From Actinoalloteichus_B caeruleus (GTDB lineage: Bacteria > Actinomycetota > Actinomycetes > Mycobacteriales > Pseudonocardiaceae): a stretch of DNA of 64,000 nt. The stretch is from assembly GCF_000718005.1 (NCBI RefSeq), contig NZ_JODV01000013.1. One strand, written 5' to 3'. Position 1 is the stretch's first letter, and each line of letters opens with the position of its first letter. A program made the translations under genes and the position numbers. This document shows positions 21,394-31,700 of this stretch, piece by piece. The notes beneath the pieces were generated by a model that was not told the DNA's origin, did no database searches, and saw only the letters and a list, made by a program, of their open reading frames with translations.

Positions 21394-22866
21394 ATGCCCG
21401 ATCGTCTCTCGGCCCTGGACGCGTCCTTCCTGTACCTGGACGACGCCACCACTCCGATGCACGTGGGCACGGTGCTGCTGCTCCAGCTGCCGCGCCGGTC
21501 ATCCCGCTCCGCCGGGGCGGGGGAGGCGGCGACGCCCTCGGCCGAGTACGACTGGTTGGTCTCCCTGATCGAGCAGCGGCTCGCGTTGGTGCCCCGGTAC
21601 CGGCAGAAGGTGGTGGCGGTCCCCGGCAGGTTGGCCAGGCCGGTGTGGGTCGACGACCCGGACTTCGACATCGGGTACCACGTCCGGCGGTCCGCCCTGC
21701 CCAGACCCGGCAGTGAGGAGCAGCTGAACGAGCTCGTGGCGAGGCTGATGTCCCGGCCGCTGGACCACTCGCGGCCGCTGTGGGAGATCTACCTGGTGGA
21801 GGGGCTGAGCCGCAACCGGGTCGCGGTCATCACCAAGACGCACAACGCGGTCGTCGACGGGGTCGCCGGGGTGGACATCGGCCAGGTCCTCCTCCGGTCG
21901 AGCCGTCGTCCTCCCCAGGAGGACCCGGAGCTGTGGATGCCGGAGCCGCAACCCTCGGGTTCCCAACTGGTCCTCGACGCGGCGTGGGAGGCGGTCCGGC
22001 AGCCGGGTGAGGCGGTGGAGAACGCCCGCCTGGCCGCGCTCGACCTCGCCGCCACGGCGCGGAAGCTGGTGGGCGCGGTCACCGGTGTCGCCTCCGCGTT
22101 GCGGACGGCGGTGCGGCCCCCGCCGGCGGGACCGCTCAACGTCGCGATCTCCAGCCAGCGCCGGTACGCCGTCGCGCGTACCTCGTTGACCGACTACCGC
22201 AGCGTGCGGCAGCGGCACGGTGGCACCGTCAACGACGTGGTGCTCGCAGTGGTGGCCGGCGCGCTCCGCAACTGGTTGCTGTCGAGGGGGGAGGCGGTCT
22301 CCGCGTCGACGACGGTGCGGGCGATGGTGCCGCTCTCGGTTCGGACGGTGGCAGCGGAGGCGTCCGGGCGGGTGACCGAGGGGGCGTGGCACCAGGACCC
22401 GGGGGCGGGACAGGTGTCCGCCTACCTGGTGAACCTGCCCGTCGGTGAGAGCAGCCCGCTGGTGCGGCTGCACCAGGTCAGCCACGAGATGCGGGCCCAC
22501 CAGGAGTCGGGGCAGTCGGTCGCGGCGAACGCGCTGGTCCGGTTGTCGGGGTTCGCCCCGCCGACGCTGCACGCGCTCGGGGCCCGGGCGGCGAACTCCT
22601 TCTCCCAACGCCTGTTCAACGTCATGGTGACGAACGTCCCGGGGCCCCAGGTGCCGCTGTACGCGGGAGGGGCGAGAATGCGGGAGATGTTCCCCGTGGT
22701 GCCGCTCGCGAAGAACCAGGCGCTGTCGGTGGGAGTGACGTCCTACGATGGCGGTGTCTACTACGGTCTCAACGGCGACCGGGACGCCATGTTCGACGTG
22801 GATGTGCTGGCTGGGATGATCAACGAGTCGGTCGAGGAACTGGTCGGGACGGTGGGTGCTGCGTGA
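21394..22866 (+). CDS. WS/DGAT-family acyltransferase with altered active-site motif
   Basis: A 490-residue wax ester synthase/diacylglycerol acyltransferase family protein (Tgs type). It begins with the family pattern LSALDASFLYLDD..TPMHVGTVL. The C-terminal half has TVNDVVLAVVAGALRNWL and NVMVTNVPGPQVPLYAGGARM, both characteristic. The usual HHxxxDG motif is HNAVVDG at residues 150-156, so the second His, generally taken as the catalytic base, is Asn151. Activity is therefore doubtful or altered. It overlaps the next gene by 4 bases. M. tuberculosis has a related gene (tgs3) in the same neighbourhood. Confidence 0.88.
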   Translation: MPDRLSALDASFLYLDDATTPMHVGTVLLLQLPRRSSRSAGAGEAATPSAEYDWLVSLIEQRLALVPRYRQKVVAVPGRLARPVWVDDPDFDIGYHVRRSALPRPGSEEQLNELVARLMSRPLDHSRPLWEIYLVEGLSRNRVAVITKTHNAVVDGVAGVDIGQVLLRSSRRPPQEDPELWMPEPQPSGSQLVLDAAWEAVRQPGEAVENARLAALDLAATARKLVGAVTGVASALRTAVRPPPAGPLNVAISSQRRYAVARTSLTDYRSVRQRHGGTVNDVVLAVVAGALRNWLLSRGEAVSASTTVRAMVPLSVRTVAAEASGRVTEGAWHQDPGAGQVSAYLVNLPVGESSPLVRLHQVSHEMRAHQESGQSVAANALVRLSGFAPPTLHALGARAANSFSQRLFNVMVTNVPGPQVPLYAGGARMREMFPVVPLAKNQALSVGVTSYDGGVYYGLNGDRDAMFDVDVLAGMINESVEELVGTVGAA

Positions 22867-23372
22867 GGGTCTACGTTCCGGTCACGGTGACGATGTTGCG
22901 GAGCCTGGTCGACACCGGTGAGCTACGGGCGATCAGCGGGACGGCGTTCGCTCTGACCCCGATGCTCCGGGAGTCCTACGCCTCGGGTTCCACGGACGAA
23001 CTCGAGTACGCCGCGATGCTGGAGGCGGCCCGCGCCTCGCTGCGGTTGCTCGCGGCGGAGTGGGCCGAGGACCAGAAGACCCCGGCTCGTCGCGGGGTGG
23101 TGGCGGCTGACGTCGAGGACGTCCGGCTGCGGCCGGACCTGGACGCCGCGGTCGTCCGACTGGCCGGGCCGGTGACCTCCGCCGAGGTGGCCGCCGTGCA
23201 CCTCGACGACCCCGCCGCCGAGGACGCGGTGCGCACCGCCGCCGAGGTGGTCGACGCCGCCGACCTGGGTGACGACGACGCGGAGTTCCAGATCGGCGAG
23301 GCGGAGGACCACGAACTCGCCTGGTACGCCCCGCAGGAGCTGCCCTTCCTGCTGGAGCTGATGGAGCCCTGA
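22863..23372 (+). CDS. DUF6912-type conserved protein
   Basis: A 169-residue acidic protein starting MRVYVPVTVTMLRSLVDTGEL, typical of a conserved actinobacterial family (DUF6912, Rv3231c type) with no known function. It has no signal peptide or membrane helix; the C-terminus DHELAWYAPQELPFLLELM is conserved in the family as I recall it. GTG 22863 overlaps the stop of the WS/DGAT gene, so the two are translationally coupled. Confidence 0.8.
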   Translation: MRVYVPVTVTMLRSLVDTGELRAISGTAFALTPMLRESYASGSTDELEYAAMLEAARASLRLLAAEWAEDQKTPARRGVVAADVEDVRLRPDLDAAVVRLAGPVTSAEVAAVHLDDPAAEDAVRTAAEVVDAADLGDDDAEFQIGEAEDHELAWYAPQELPFLLELMEP

Positions 23373-23690
23373 GGCAGGGCGGTTCACCCGCCGCCGCCAG
23401 GGGCGCCGGCGTCCCGCGCGCGTCCTCCGTCCGTCACCCGCCCCCCGCCTCCTGGCGCCGTCGAGGGGCGGCTCCCGGCATGCCGCGCCGGGTTCACCAC
23501 GTCGTTCACGGAGCCGTCGGTCGCTCCGCTGACGTCCTCCGCACCCCGACGTGCCGTCGCCGGACCGACGGTCACGAGGCGGTCTCCGTGCCACCATGGA
23601 GGCAGGGATCGAGCAGAACCGGCCGGCGGCCGGGACAGCGCCCGCGCCCCAGCAGCCGGTGCGCCACCAGGCGAGGAGGCGAGTCACCCG
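23373..23690. other. 318-base upstream region of the P5C dehydrogenase gene
   Basis: GC-rich spacer with no recognisable gene. No clear promoter or terminator could be picked out. Confidence 0.4.
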
Positions 23691-25319
<1,629 letters not shown>

Positions 25320-25442
25320 GCCCGTCCGCCCCACCGTCGAGTGACGGGAGGGGGCGTCCCCCCGGGTGGAGACCTAGCCTGGGACGGCCAGCGGGATCGT
25401 TGGTGGCCGGCCCCAGCGCTGGTGAGGACCCTGGAGGACGCC

Positions 25443-26222
25443 GTGAGCCGGATCGCCCGGGTGGTCGGACCAGCCCTGCTCGTCCTGGCGGTCGCCGCGT
25501 GCGCCGGCCGGTCCGAACCGGGTCGACACCACTCGCTGTCGGAGCTCGTCGAAGCGACGGTGGCCGCCGTCGAGGAGGCCGGCAGCGCGCGGGTGGGCGT
25601 CACGGTCGGCCGCAGCGCGGATGTGCCGCCGCTGAGCGGCGACTGCCTGGTGGTCTACGCGGATCGGGAACCCGGGGTCGACTGCTTCGTCCTGGGGGGT
25701 ACCGAGACAGGAAGCAGCCAGGACCGGTTCCTCGCCGTCGGGGACGGGGTGTTCGTCGAGACGGCGGAGATCGCCAGGGATCCGCACCGCCCACCCTGGC
25801 TGGCGCTCGGCCCTGGCGGGCAGTACGAGGGCCTGGCGACCACCGCCGAGCTGGTGCGGCGCGCGGTCTCGCCCGTCGGTGTGCTGCCACCCGGTGGTGA
25901 CCTCGTGGCGGTGGTGGCGGAGGACGGCGACGACCCCGTGCTGCGGTACACGGTGGAGGTCGACCCGGCCTCGGCGGTGGCGGCCGCGCGCGACGAGGCG
26001 GACCGCGCCCACTACCGGGCGCTGACCGATCACGGGGTGCCCCGCGTCGTCGTCGACCTCTGGGTGGACGTCGAGGGCCTGCCGACCAGAGCCGAGGTCC
26101 GCGCCGTCACGGCTGACGGCGCCGAGCACGTGACCGAGGCGGTCTTCTCCCGGTGGGGGGAGGAGCGGGTGGCCCTCGAGCCACCGCCGGCGAGCGAGGT
26201 GGCGGAGGCTCGACGAGGGTGA
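25443..26222 (+). CDS. Putative lipoprotein
   Basis: A 259-residue exported protein. The signal peptide ends in a lipobox, AVAAC, with Cys20. The mature part resembles LppX/LprG-like lipoproteins in outline: SLSELVEATVAAVEEAGSARVGVTV at the start, strands such as LRYTVEVDPASAVAAAR, and a final VVDLWVDVEGLPTRAEV. Such proteins carry or sense lipids in the envelope, but the assignment here rests on pattern only. GTG 25443 has GGAGG 6 bases upstream. It is convergent with a second lipoprotein of the same general design. Confidence 0.78.
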   Translation: MSRIARVVGPALLVLAVAACAGRSEPGRHHSLSELVEATVAAVEEAGSARVGVTVGRSADVPPLSGDCLVVYADREPGVDCFVLGGTETGSSQDRFLAVGDGVFVETAEIARDPHRPPWLALGPGGQYEGLATTAELVRRAVSPVGVLPPGGDLVAVVAEDGDDPVLRYTVEVDPASAVAAARDEADRAHYRALTDHGVPRVVVDLWVDVEGLPTRAEVRAVTADGAEHVTEAVFSRWGEERVALEPPPASEVAEARRG

Positions 26223-26269
26223 GGGCCGCCCGAGGCCCGAGGCGGGATCGGGAGCGGGTGGGAACGGTC

Positions 26270-26302
26270 GAACGCCCGGCCGGATGATCCGGCCGGGCGT
26301 TC
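26270..26302. terminator. Bidirectional terminator between two lipoprotein genes
   Basis: A perfect 15-base-pair inverted repeat (26270-26284 with 26288-26302) and a 3-base loop, between convergent genes. The stem extends one more pair at 26269/26303. Confidence 0.85.
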
Positions 26303-26367
26303 GGCATGTGGTCGCGGCGGCGGAACCGCCGTCCCGGGGCGCGAGACGCGGTCTCCCGGTTCCGGCG

Positions 26368-27246
26368 TCAGCCGGTCGGGGCGCCGGAGGGCACCTCCAG
26401 GTCGTTCGCGCTCACCGTCTCCTCCTCGGCCGGGACGGTGATGTCCACCGGCTCGCCCCAACCCGAGTAGGTGACGATCGTGGTGGTCGCCTGGTCCTCG
26501 GCGCCGGGGATCTCCTGGTCGAGGACGACCTGGACCGGCAGGTCGGCGTCGTTCAGCCAGATCTGCTGCTCGATGGTGTCGACACCCTGCTGCGCGAGCA
26601 TCTGCATGGCCTGCGCCTGCATCTCGTCCTGCACGAGCTCGCCGGCCCTGGCCACGTCGAGGCTGACGGTGTAGCGGGTGGCCTGCTGGCCGTTGACCTC
26701 CTCCTCCGCGCTGTCCACGATGGAAAGGGCGTCCTCGGCCTCCTGCAACATCGCCATCGGGTTGCCCGAGGCCGCCGCCTGCTGGCCGAGCATCTGGAAC
26801 ATCGCCCCGGCGCCCGCGGCCTCCTCGTTCGGGTCGATCTTCAACCAGCTCTTGCCGGGCTCGAACTCCTGCCCCAGGTTGAGGTACATGATCTGGCCCA
26901 CCTGCACGGACCGCACGGGGCTGGGGGAGTCGGGGACGTCCATGCTCGTGGAGCTGTCGACGGCTCCGCCGTCCTGGTACTCCATGACCCCCTCGCCGCT
27001 GATGCTCGCGCCGGCGGCCTCGCCCTCGTAGGAGAGGGTGACGGTTCCCTCGGCCATCATGGCCTCGTTCATCCGGGTCATGAGTTCCCCGGCGTCGCCG
27101 TGCTCACCGGAGCCCTCGGCGTCGCCGCCCTCCGCCTCCTGGGACGAGCCGGGAGTGGTGTCCTCCGCGGTGTCCTCCGCGTTCCCGCAACCTGCGGCCA
27201 CCCCGGCCAGGGCGACGGCGAAGGCGGCGATCGTCGTCTTGCGCAC
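26368..27246 (-). CDS. LppX/LprG-like lipoprotein
   Basis: A 292-residue lipoprotein. GTG 27246 begins VRKTTIAAFAVALAGVAAGC, with lipidated Cys20, followed by a 35-residue acidic linker. The mature domain (ELMTRMNEAMMAEGTVTLSYEG, GEGVMEYQ, VRSVQVGQIMYLNLG, WLKIDP, ARYTVSLD-like strands, LNDADLPVQVVLDQ) fits the LppX/LprAFG-type fold, which binds lipids between membrane and cell wall. An upstream in-frame ATG at 27324 would hide the signal peptide and is unlikely. GAGGAAG precedes the GTG at about 10 bases. Confidence 0.8.
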   Translation of the reverse strand: MRKTTIAAFAVALAGVAAGCGNAEDTAEDTTPGSSQEAEGGDAEGSGEHGDAGELMTRMNEAMMAEGTVTLSYEGEAAGASISGEGVMEYQDGGAVDSSTSMDVPDSPSPVRSVQVGQIMYLNLGQEFEPGKSWLKIDPNEEAAGAGAMFQMLGQQAAASGNPMAMLQEAEDALSIVDSAEEEVNGQQATRYTVSLDVARAGELVQDEMQAQAMQMLAQQGVDTIEQQIWLNDADLPVQVVLDQEIPGAEDQATTTIVTYSGWGEPVDITVPAEEETVSANDLEVPSGAPTG

Positions 27247-27421
27247 TGAGAATCTCTTCCTCTCACTCCACCCGAGTGCTCTTCGTCGCCCGAGTCTTCC
27301 GAGATGGACGTACCGCGAGGGCAACGGGTTCCCACCGTCACACGATTACGTTGGTGGTTTTCCCACTTGGGTGAAGATCCAAACATGTTTCATCACGCGG
27401 AGTACGTGCGTCGGCCGCAAC

Positions 27422-28435
27422 TCACCCTTCCGTGTCCTGGCCAGCGCGGGAGAGCAGCAATCGGCGGAGTGAGTCGAGCCTGCCCTGGGAGCCGTCCCCC
27501 TCCTCGACGTGCCGGTCGAGGTGGCAGCCGGGGTCCTCGGGGGCGCCGAGGTGGCCGCAGTGCGGGGGGCACTCCTCCGCCGCCTCGGCCAGGCCGGGGA
27601 ACGCCGAGACGACGTCGTCCGCGCTGATGTGGGCGAGACCGAAGGACCTGATCCCGGGGGTGTCGACGACCCAGCCGCCGCCTTCGAGCGGCAGCGCCAC
27701 CGCCGAGGTCGAGGTGTGCCGCCCCTTCCCCACCGAGCTGACCTCGCCCGTCGCCCGGCGGGCGCTGGGCACCAGGTGGTTCACCAGTGTCGACTTCCCC
27801 ACCCCGGAGTGCCCCACCAGGGCGGAGACCCGGCCGGCCAGCCTCGACCGCAGCTCCGCCGGCTCGGTGTCGTGGCGGGTGACCACGACGGGCAGGTCGA
27901 GGCCCTCGTAGCCGGACAGGATGGAGTCCGGGGAGGCAAGGTCCGACTTGGTCAGGCACAGCACCGGTTCGAGCCCGCCCGCGTAGGCGGCGACGAGGCA
28001 ACGGTCGATGAACCCGAGCCGGGGCGGTGGGTCGGCGAGGGCGGTGACGATGACGAGCTGGTGCGCGTTGGCCACCACGATCCGTTCGTAGGGATCGGTG
28101 TCGTCCGCGGTCCGCCGCAGCACGCTTTCCCGGTCGGAGACCCGGACGATCCTGGCCAGCGTGTCGGCGGCTCCGCTGGTGTCGCCGACCAGGCTGACGC
28201 GGTCCCCCACCACCACCGGCGTGCGTCCCAGTTCCCTGGCGCGCATCGCCGTGACGAGCTGGTCCGGATCAGCGTCCAGCGCGCAGGTCCACCGGCCCCG
28301 GTCCACACCGACGACCAGCGCCGCCACCGCGTCGGCGTGGTCGGGCCGCCGCTTGCTGCGCGGCCGCGACCCGCGCCGGTTCGGACGTACCCGGACGTCG
28401 GACTCGTCGAGCTCCCGCCAGCTGCGGCGGCTCAC
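27422..28435 (-). CDS. rsgA: Ribosome small-subunit GTPase RsgA
   Basis: A 337-residue circularly permuted GTPase that checks late assembly of the 30S subunit. An OB-fold region (about residues 40-110) comes first; then the G motifs in permuted order: CLTKSDL (G4), GHSGVGKSTLVN (G1), and VDTPGIRSFG (G3). The C-terminal zinc site is CPPHCGHLGAPEDPGC. The basic N-terminal 25 residues are typical. GTG 28435 overlaps the aroA stop by 4 bases, so aroA and rsgA form an operon, as in M. tuberculosis (Rv3227/Rv3228). Confidence 0.95.
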   Translation of the reverse strand: MSRRSWRELDESDVRVRPNRRGSRPRSKRRPDHADAVAALVVGVDRGRWTCALDADPDQLVTAMRARELGRTPVVVGDRVSLVGDTSGAADTLARIVRVSDRESVLRRTADDTDPYERIVVANAHQLVIVTALADPPPRLGFIDRCLVAAYAGGLEPVLCLTKSDLASPDSILSGYEGLDLPVVVTRHDTEPAELRSRLAGRVSALVGHSGVGKSTLVNHLVPSARRATGEVSSVGKGRHTSTSAVALPLEGGGWVVDTPGIRSFGLAHISADDVVSAFPGLAEAAEECPPHCGHLGAPEDPGCHLDRHVEEGDGSQGRLDSLRRLLLSRAGQDTEG

Positions 28436-29739
28436 CCGACCACACCCTCCGTCCGCTCGGCGTCGGAGACGCCGGCTCCCCCGCCGAGCATGGCCGCCCA
28501 CATGCCGGGGAAGTCGGGGATCGTCTTGCTCGTCGTGCCGATGTCCTCCACGGAGACCCCGGGCACCCGGAGGCCGATCACGGCGCCCGCGGTGGCCATG
28601 CGGTGGTCGGCGTAGGAGCGCCACCGCCCGCCGTGCAGGGGCGCCGGTTCGATCACCAACCCGTCCTCGGTCTCCCTGGCGCGCCCCCCGAGCCCGTTGA
28701 TCTCGCTCACCAGCGCGGCGAGCCGGTCGGTCTCGTGGCCTCGGAGGTGCGCGACTCCCCGGATCCGGGAAGGGGTGTCCGCCAGGGCCGCCACGGCCGC
28801 GACGGTCGGGGTCAGTTCCCCGACCTCGTGCAGGTCGGCGTCGATGCCGACGAGGCGGTCCGGTCCGGTCACCGTGACTCCCCGGTCGTCCAGGACGACC
28901 TCGGCGCCCATCTCGGCCAACAGCCCCCGGAACACGTCACCCGGCTGGTGGGTCGCGGACGGCCAGTGGGCGACGGTCACGCGGCCACCGGTGACCGCGC
29001 CGGCGGCGAGGAACGGGGTGGCGTTGGAGAGGTCGGGTTCGATCTCCCACGTCCGCGCCCCGATCGGACCGGGCTCCACCCGCCACACGTCCGGCGTCCC
29101 GTCGTCCACGGTCACGCCAGCCTCGCGCAGCGCGGCCACGGTCATCACGACGTGGGGCATCGACGGCACCGGGGGGCCCGCGTGGCGGATCGTGACCCCG
29201 CGGTCGTAGCGGGCACCGGCGAGGAGCAGTCCCGAGACGAACTGGGAGGAGGCGGAGGCGTCGATGGTGACCTCACCGCCCGGCAGGTGACCGGTGGCGT
29301 TCAGGGTGAAGGGCAACCGGTCGCCCGCCACCTCGGCGCCGAGGTCGCGCAGCGCCGTCAGCACGGTCGTCATCGGGCGGACCCGGGCCCCCGGGTCGCC
29401 GTCGAAGTGGACGGGACCGTCGGCGAGGACCGCGGCAGCGGGGACGAAGCGCATCACCGTCCCCGCGAGGCCGCAGTCGATGCGCGCGCCTCCCCGCAGC
29501 GGACCCCCGGTGACCTCCCAGTCCCCGTCGTCGAGGTCGCGCACACCGATGCCCAGCGACCGCAACGCGTCCGCCATCAGGGTGGTGTCCCGGCTCCGCA
29601 GCGGGTTCCGCAGCACCGAGACCCCCTCCGCGAGGGCGGCCAGCAGCAGTGCGCGGTTGGTCAACGACTTCGAGCCGGGAACCGAGACGGTCGCACCGAC
29701 GGGTCCTGCCGCGCTCGGCGCGGGCCACAGTTCTGCCAT
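28432..29739 (-). CDS. aroA: 3-phosphoshikimate 1-carboxyvinyltransferase (EPSP synthase)
   Basis: A 435-residue EPSP synthase. It transfers the enolpyruvyl group of phosphoenolpyruvate to shikimate 3-phosphate, the sixth step of the shikimate pathway. The start MAELWPAPSAAGPVGATVSVPGSKSLTNRA is characteristic; the second signature RVKET-type region is present in modified form as RGHETDRLAAL, and YADHRMA and IGTTSKTIPDFP are intact. ATG 29739 has no clear ribosome site. The upstream region is shared with the divergent SRAP gene. Confidence 0.96.
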   Translation of the reverse strand: MAELWPAPSAAGPVGATVSVPGSKSLTNRALLLAALAEGVSVLRNPLRSRDTTLMADALRSLGIGVRDLDDGDWEVTGGPLRGGARIDCGLAGTVMRFVPAAAVLADGPVHFDGDPGARVRPMTTVLTALRDLGAEVAGDRLPFTLNATGHLPGGEVTIDASASSQFVSGLLLAGARYDRGVTIRHAGPPVPSMPHVVMTVAALREAGVTVDDGTPDVWRVEPGPIGARTWEIEPDLSNATPFLAAGAVTGGRVTVAHWPSATHQPGDVFRGLLAEMGAEVVLDDRGVTVTGPDRLVGIDADLHEVGELTPTVAAVAALADTPSRIRGVAHLRGHETDRLAALVSEINGLGGRARETEDGLVIEPAPLHGGRWRSYADHRMATAGAVIGLRVPGVSVEDIGTTSKTIPDFPGMWAAMLGGGAGVSDAERTEGVVG

Positions 29740-30059
29740 GACCCGATAATCCCGCACCACCCCTTCCCCGACCTCGACCGGCACCGGTGAGGCCTCGCCG
29801 GGCGGAGTTCCGCCGGACCGGTGCCCGGGCAGGGGAGGGGACGTCACCGGAAGGGGGTGAGCTGACCTGGAGGTGGAGGCACCCGCCTTCACTCGTTCAG
29901 GGAAGCCTCCGTCACGCAGTGCCATGAAGTTGCGACACGAACCGCCATTGACCCTGGTCATTGGCCCTGCGAGCACGAGAGCCCTGCGTACCGTTGGACG
30001 CGGAGGGGGTGCTTCGACGTCGTTCCGACCCGTGGTGGGAACGACGAAAGGGGAACAGC
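29740..30059. other. 320-base divergent promoter region, aroA / SRAP
   Basis: Shared upstream region of the aroA-rsgA operon and the SRAP pair. A TTGACC hexamer occurs near 29948 but no matching -10 element is at the right distance. No gene was seen. Confidence 0.4.
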
Positions 30060-30836
30060 GTGTGCGGAAGGTATGCCTCGACGCGGAAGCCGGCCCAGTT
30101 GGCGCGGGAGTTCGACGCGGTGGACGTCACCGGGGGCGACGCGCCCGGTCCCGACTACAACATCCAACCGACCCACCCGGTGTTAGTCATCACCGGAGAT
30201 CACCCGAACGAGTGGAATCGGTCGGTGGGGGGCCACCGGGCGGGACGCATCGTCCGGGTGATGACGTGGGGGCTGGTGCCACGCTGGGCGAAGGACCCGG
30301 CCATCGGTTCCAGGATGTTCGCCGCGCGTGTCGAGACGGTGGCGGACAAGCCGGCGTTCCGCGACGCCGCCGCCGCCCGCCGCTGCCTGCTCCCGGCCGA
30401 CGGCTGGTACGAGTGGGTGCGGGGGCCGGGCCGGAAGTACCCCTTCTACTCCACGCGTTATGACGGGTCGGCGCTGGCGATCGCGGGCATCTGGTCCTCG
30501 TGGAGCGATCCGGAGCCGGGATCCACCCGCCGACTGGACACCTGCGCGGTGCTGACCACACCCGCGGTCGGACCCCTCGCCGCCATCGGCGAGCGGATGC
30601 CCCTGCTGCTGCCACCCTCGGCCTGGGATCGGTGGCTGGACACGACCGCTGACGTGGACACCGTCTCCGACCTGATGGTCCCCCCGCCGGCGGCGGAGCT
30701 GACCGCCATCGAGGTGCGGCCGGTGTCCCGCGAGGTCAACCGAGCCCAACACCACGGCCCCCGGCTCACCAGGCGCTTCGACTGGACCAGCGTGACCCCC
30801 GACTTGGACACCTCGGCACTCCTTCGGCAAGGATGA
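30060..30836 (+). CDS. SRAP-domain protein, divergent copy lacking two active-site residues
   Basis: A 258-residue SOS response-associated peptidase (YedK/HMCES family). The family uses Cys2 to form a thiazolidine crosslink with abasic sites in single-stranded DNA. GTG 30060 is followed by Cys2 (VCGRYAST), with AAAGGGG upstream. The Glu of GWYEW and the Arg equivalent to YedK Arg77 (Arg90) are kept. The Asn normally in xNARxET is Ala88 (MFAARVET), and the His normally in HxRMP is Gly177 (IGERMP). Both are active-site positions in YedK (Asn75, His160). An intact paralogue follows 79 bases downstream. The protein may bind DNA with altered chemistry. Confidence 0.9.
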   Translation: MCGRYASTRKPAQLAREFDAVDVTGGDAPGPDYNIQPTHPVLVITGDHPNEWNRSVGGHRAGRIVRVMTWGLVPRWAKDPAIGSRMFAARVETVADKPAFRDAAAARRCLLPADGWYEWVRGPGRKYPFYSTRYDGSALAIAGIWSSWSDPEPGSTRRLDTCAVLTTPAVGPLAAIGERMPLLLPPSAWDRWLDTTADVDTVSDLMVPPPAAELTAIEVRPVSREVNRAQHHGPRLTRRFDWTSVTPDLDTSALLRQG

Positions 30837-30915
30837 TCCCCGGACCCACCGGCGACACCGGGGCGGCGCGGCCCCTCCCGTCGCCGGGACAGCGACGCGG
30901 GGAGACGAATCGCCG

Positions 30916-31686
30916 ATGTGCGGTAGGTACGCGATCAGCCTGGATCCGGCGCGACTGGCCGCCGAGTTCGACGCGGTGGACGGTGCGGAGGGAGCCGTGG
31001 GACCGGATCACAACGTGACGCCCACCCGCCTCATCCCGATCATCGTCGAGCGGTTCCCCGTCGGGGCGGACTCCGAGGACCGCAGGCCCGCGCCGGTGCG
31101 TTCGGTGCGGGCCGTGCGCTGGGGGCTCGTCCCCCCGTGGGCACCGGATCTGACCAGCGGACCGCCCATGATCAACGCCCGTGCGGAGACCATCACCGAG
31201 AAACCCGCCTACCGGCAGGCGGTGCGCCGCCGCCGGTGCCTCGTCCCCGCCACCGGGTGGTACGAGTGGCAGCCCAACGAGTCCGGGAAGCAGCCGTTCC
31301 TCAGCGTTCGGCGGGACGGGCGCCCACTGGCGATGGCGGCGGTCTTCTCCACCTGGTGGCCCAAGGACCAGCCCAAGGAGAACACCGCACCGGTGGTGAG
31401 CTGCGCGGTGGTGACCACCGAGGCCCAGGGCGAGTTCGCCCGGGTGCACCACCGGATGCCCCTGGTGCTCGGTCGGGAGCACTGGGAGGAATGGCTCGAC
31501 CCCGGGGCGGAGGAAGTCCGTCACCTGCTCGACGACCCGGCCGTCGTTCCGCTGGACGAGTTGACGATGTACCCGGTGTCCAAGGAGGTCAACAGCATGC
31601 GCAACAACGGTCCGCACCTGGTGGATCCGGTCGAGCTGGAGGACCGCGAGCCACCGTCGCCGGCTCCTACCCTGTTCGAGGCCTGA
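30916..31686 (+). CDS. SRAP-domain protein, canonical copy (YedK/HMCES family)
   Basis: A 256-residue abasic-site shielding protein, corresponding to Rv3226c by position. All expected residues are present: Cys2 (MCGRY), Asn87 and the Arg of MINARAET, the Glu of GWYEW, and His178 in HHRMP. After removal of the initiator Met, Cys2 attacks the abasic aldehyde in single-stranded DNA, protecting it from cleavage and error-prone bypass. It lies directly after a diverged paralogue and 14 bases before a hydrolase gene, probably in one transcript. Confidence 0.95.
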   Translation: MCGRYAISLDPARLAAEFDAVDGAEGAVGPDHNVTPTRLIPIIVERFPVGADSEDRRPAPVRSVRAVRWGLVPPWAPDLTSGPPMINARAETITEKPAYRQAVRRRRCLVPATGWYEWQPNESGKQPFLSVRRDGRPLAMAAVFSTWWPKDQPKENTAPVVSCAVVTTEAQGEFARVHHRMPLVLGREHWEEWLDPGAEEVRHLLDDPAVVPLDELTMYPVSKEVNSMRNNGPHLVDPVELEDREPPSPAPTLFEA

Positions 31687-31700
31687 ACTCCGTGCCGGCC

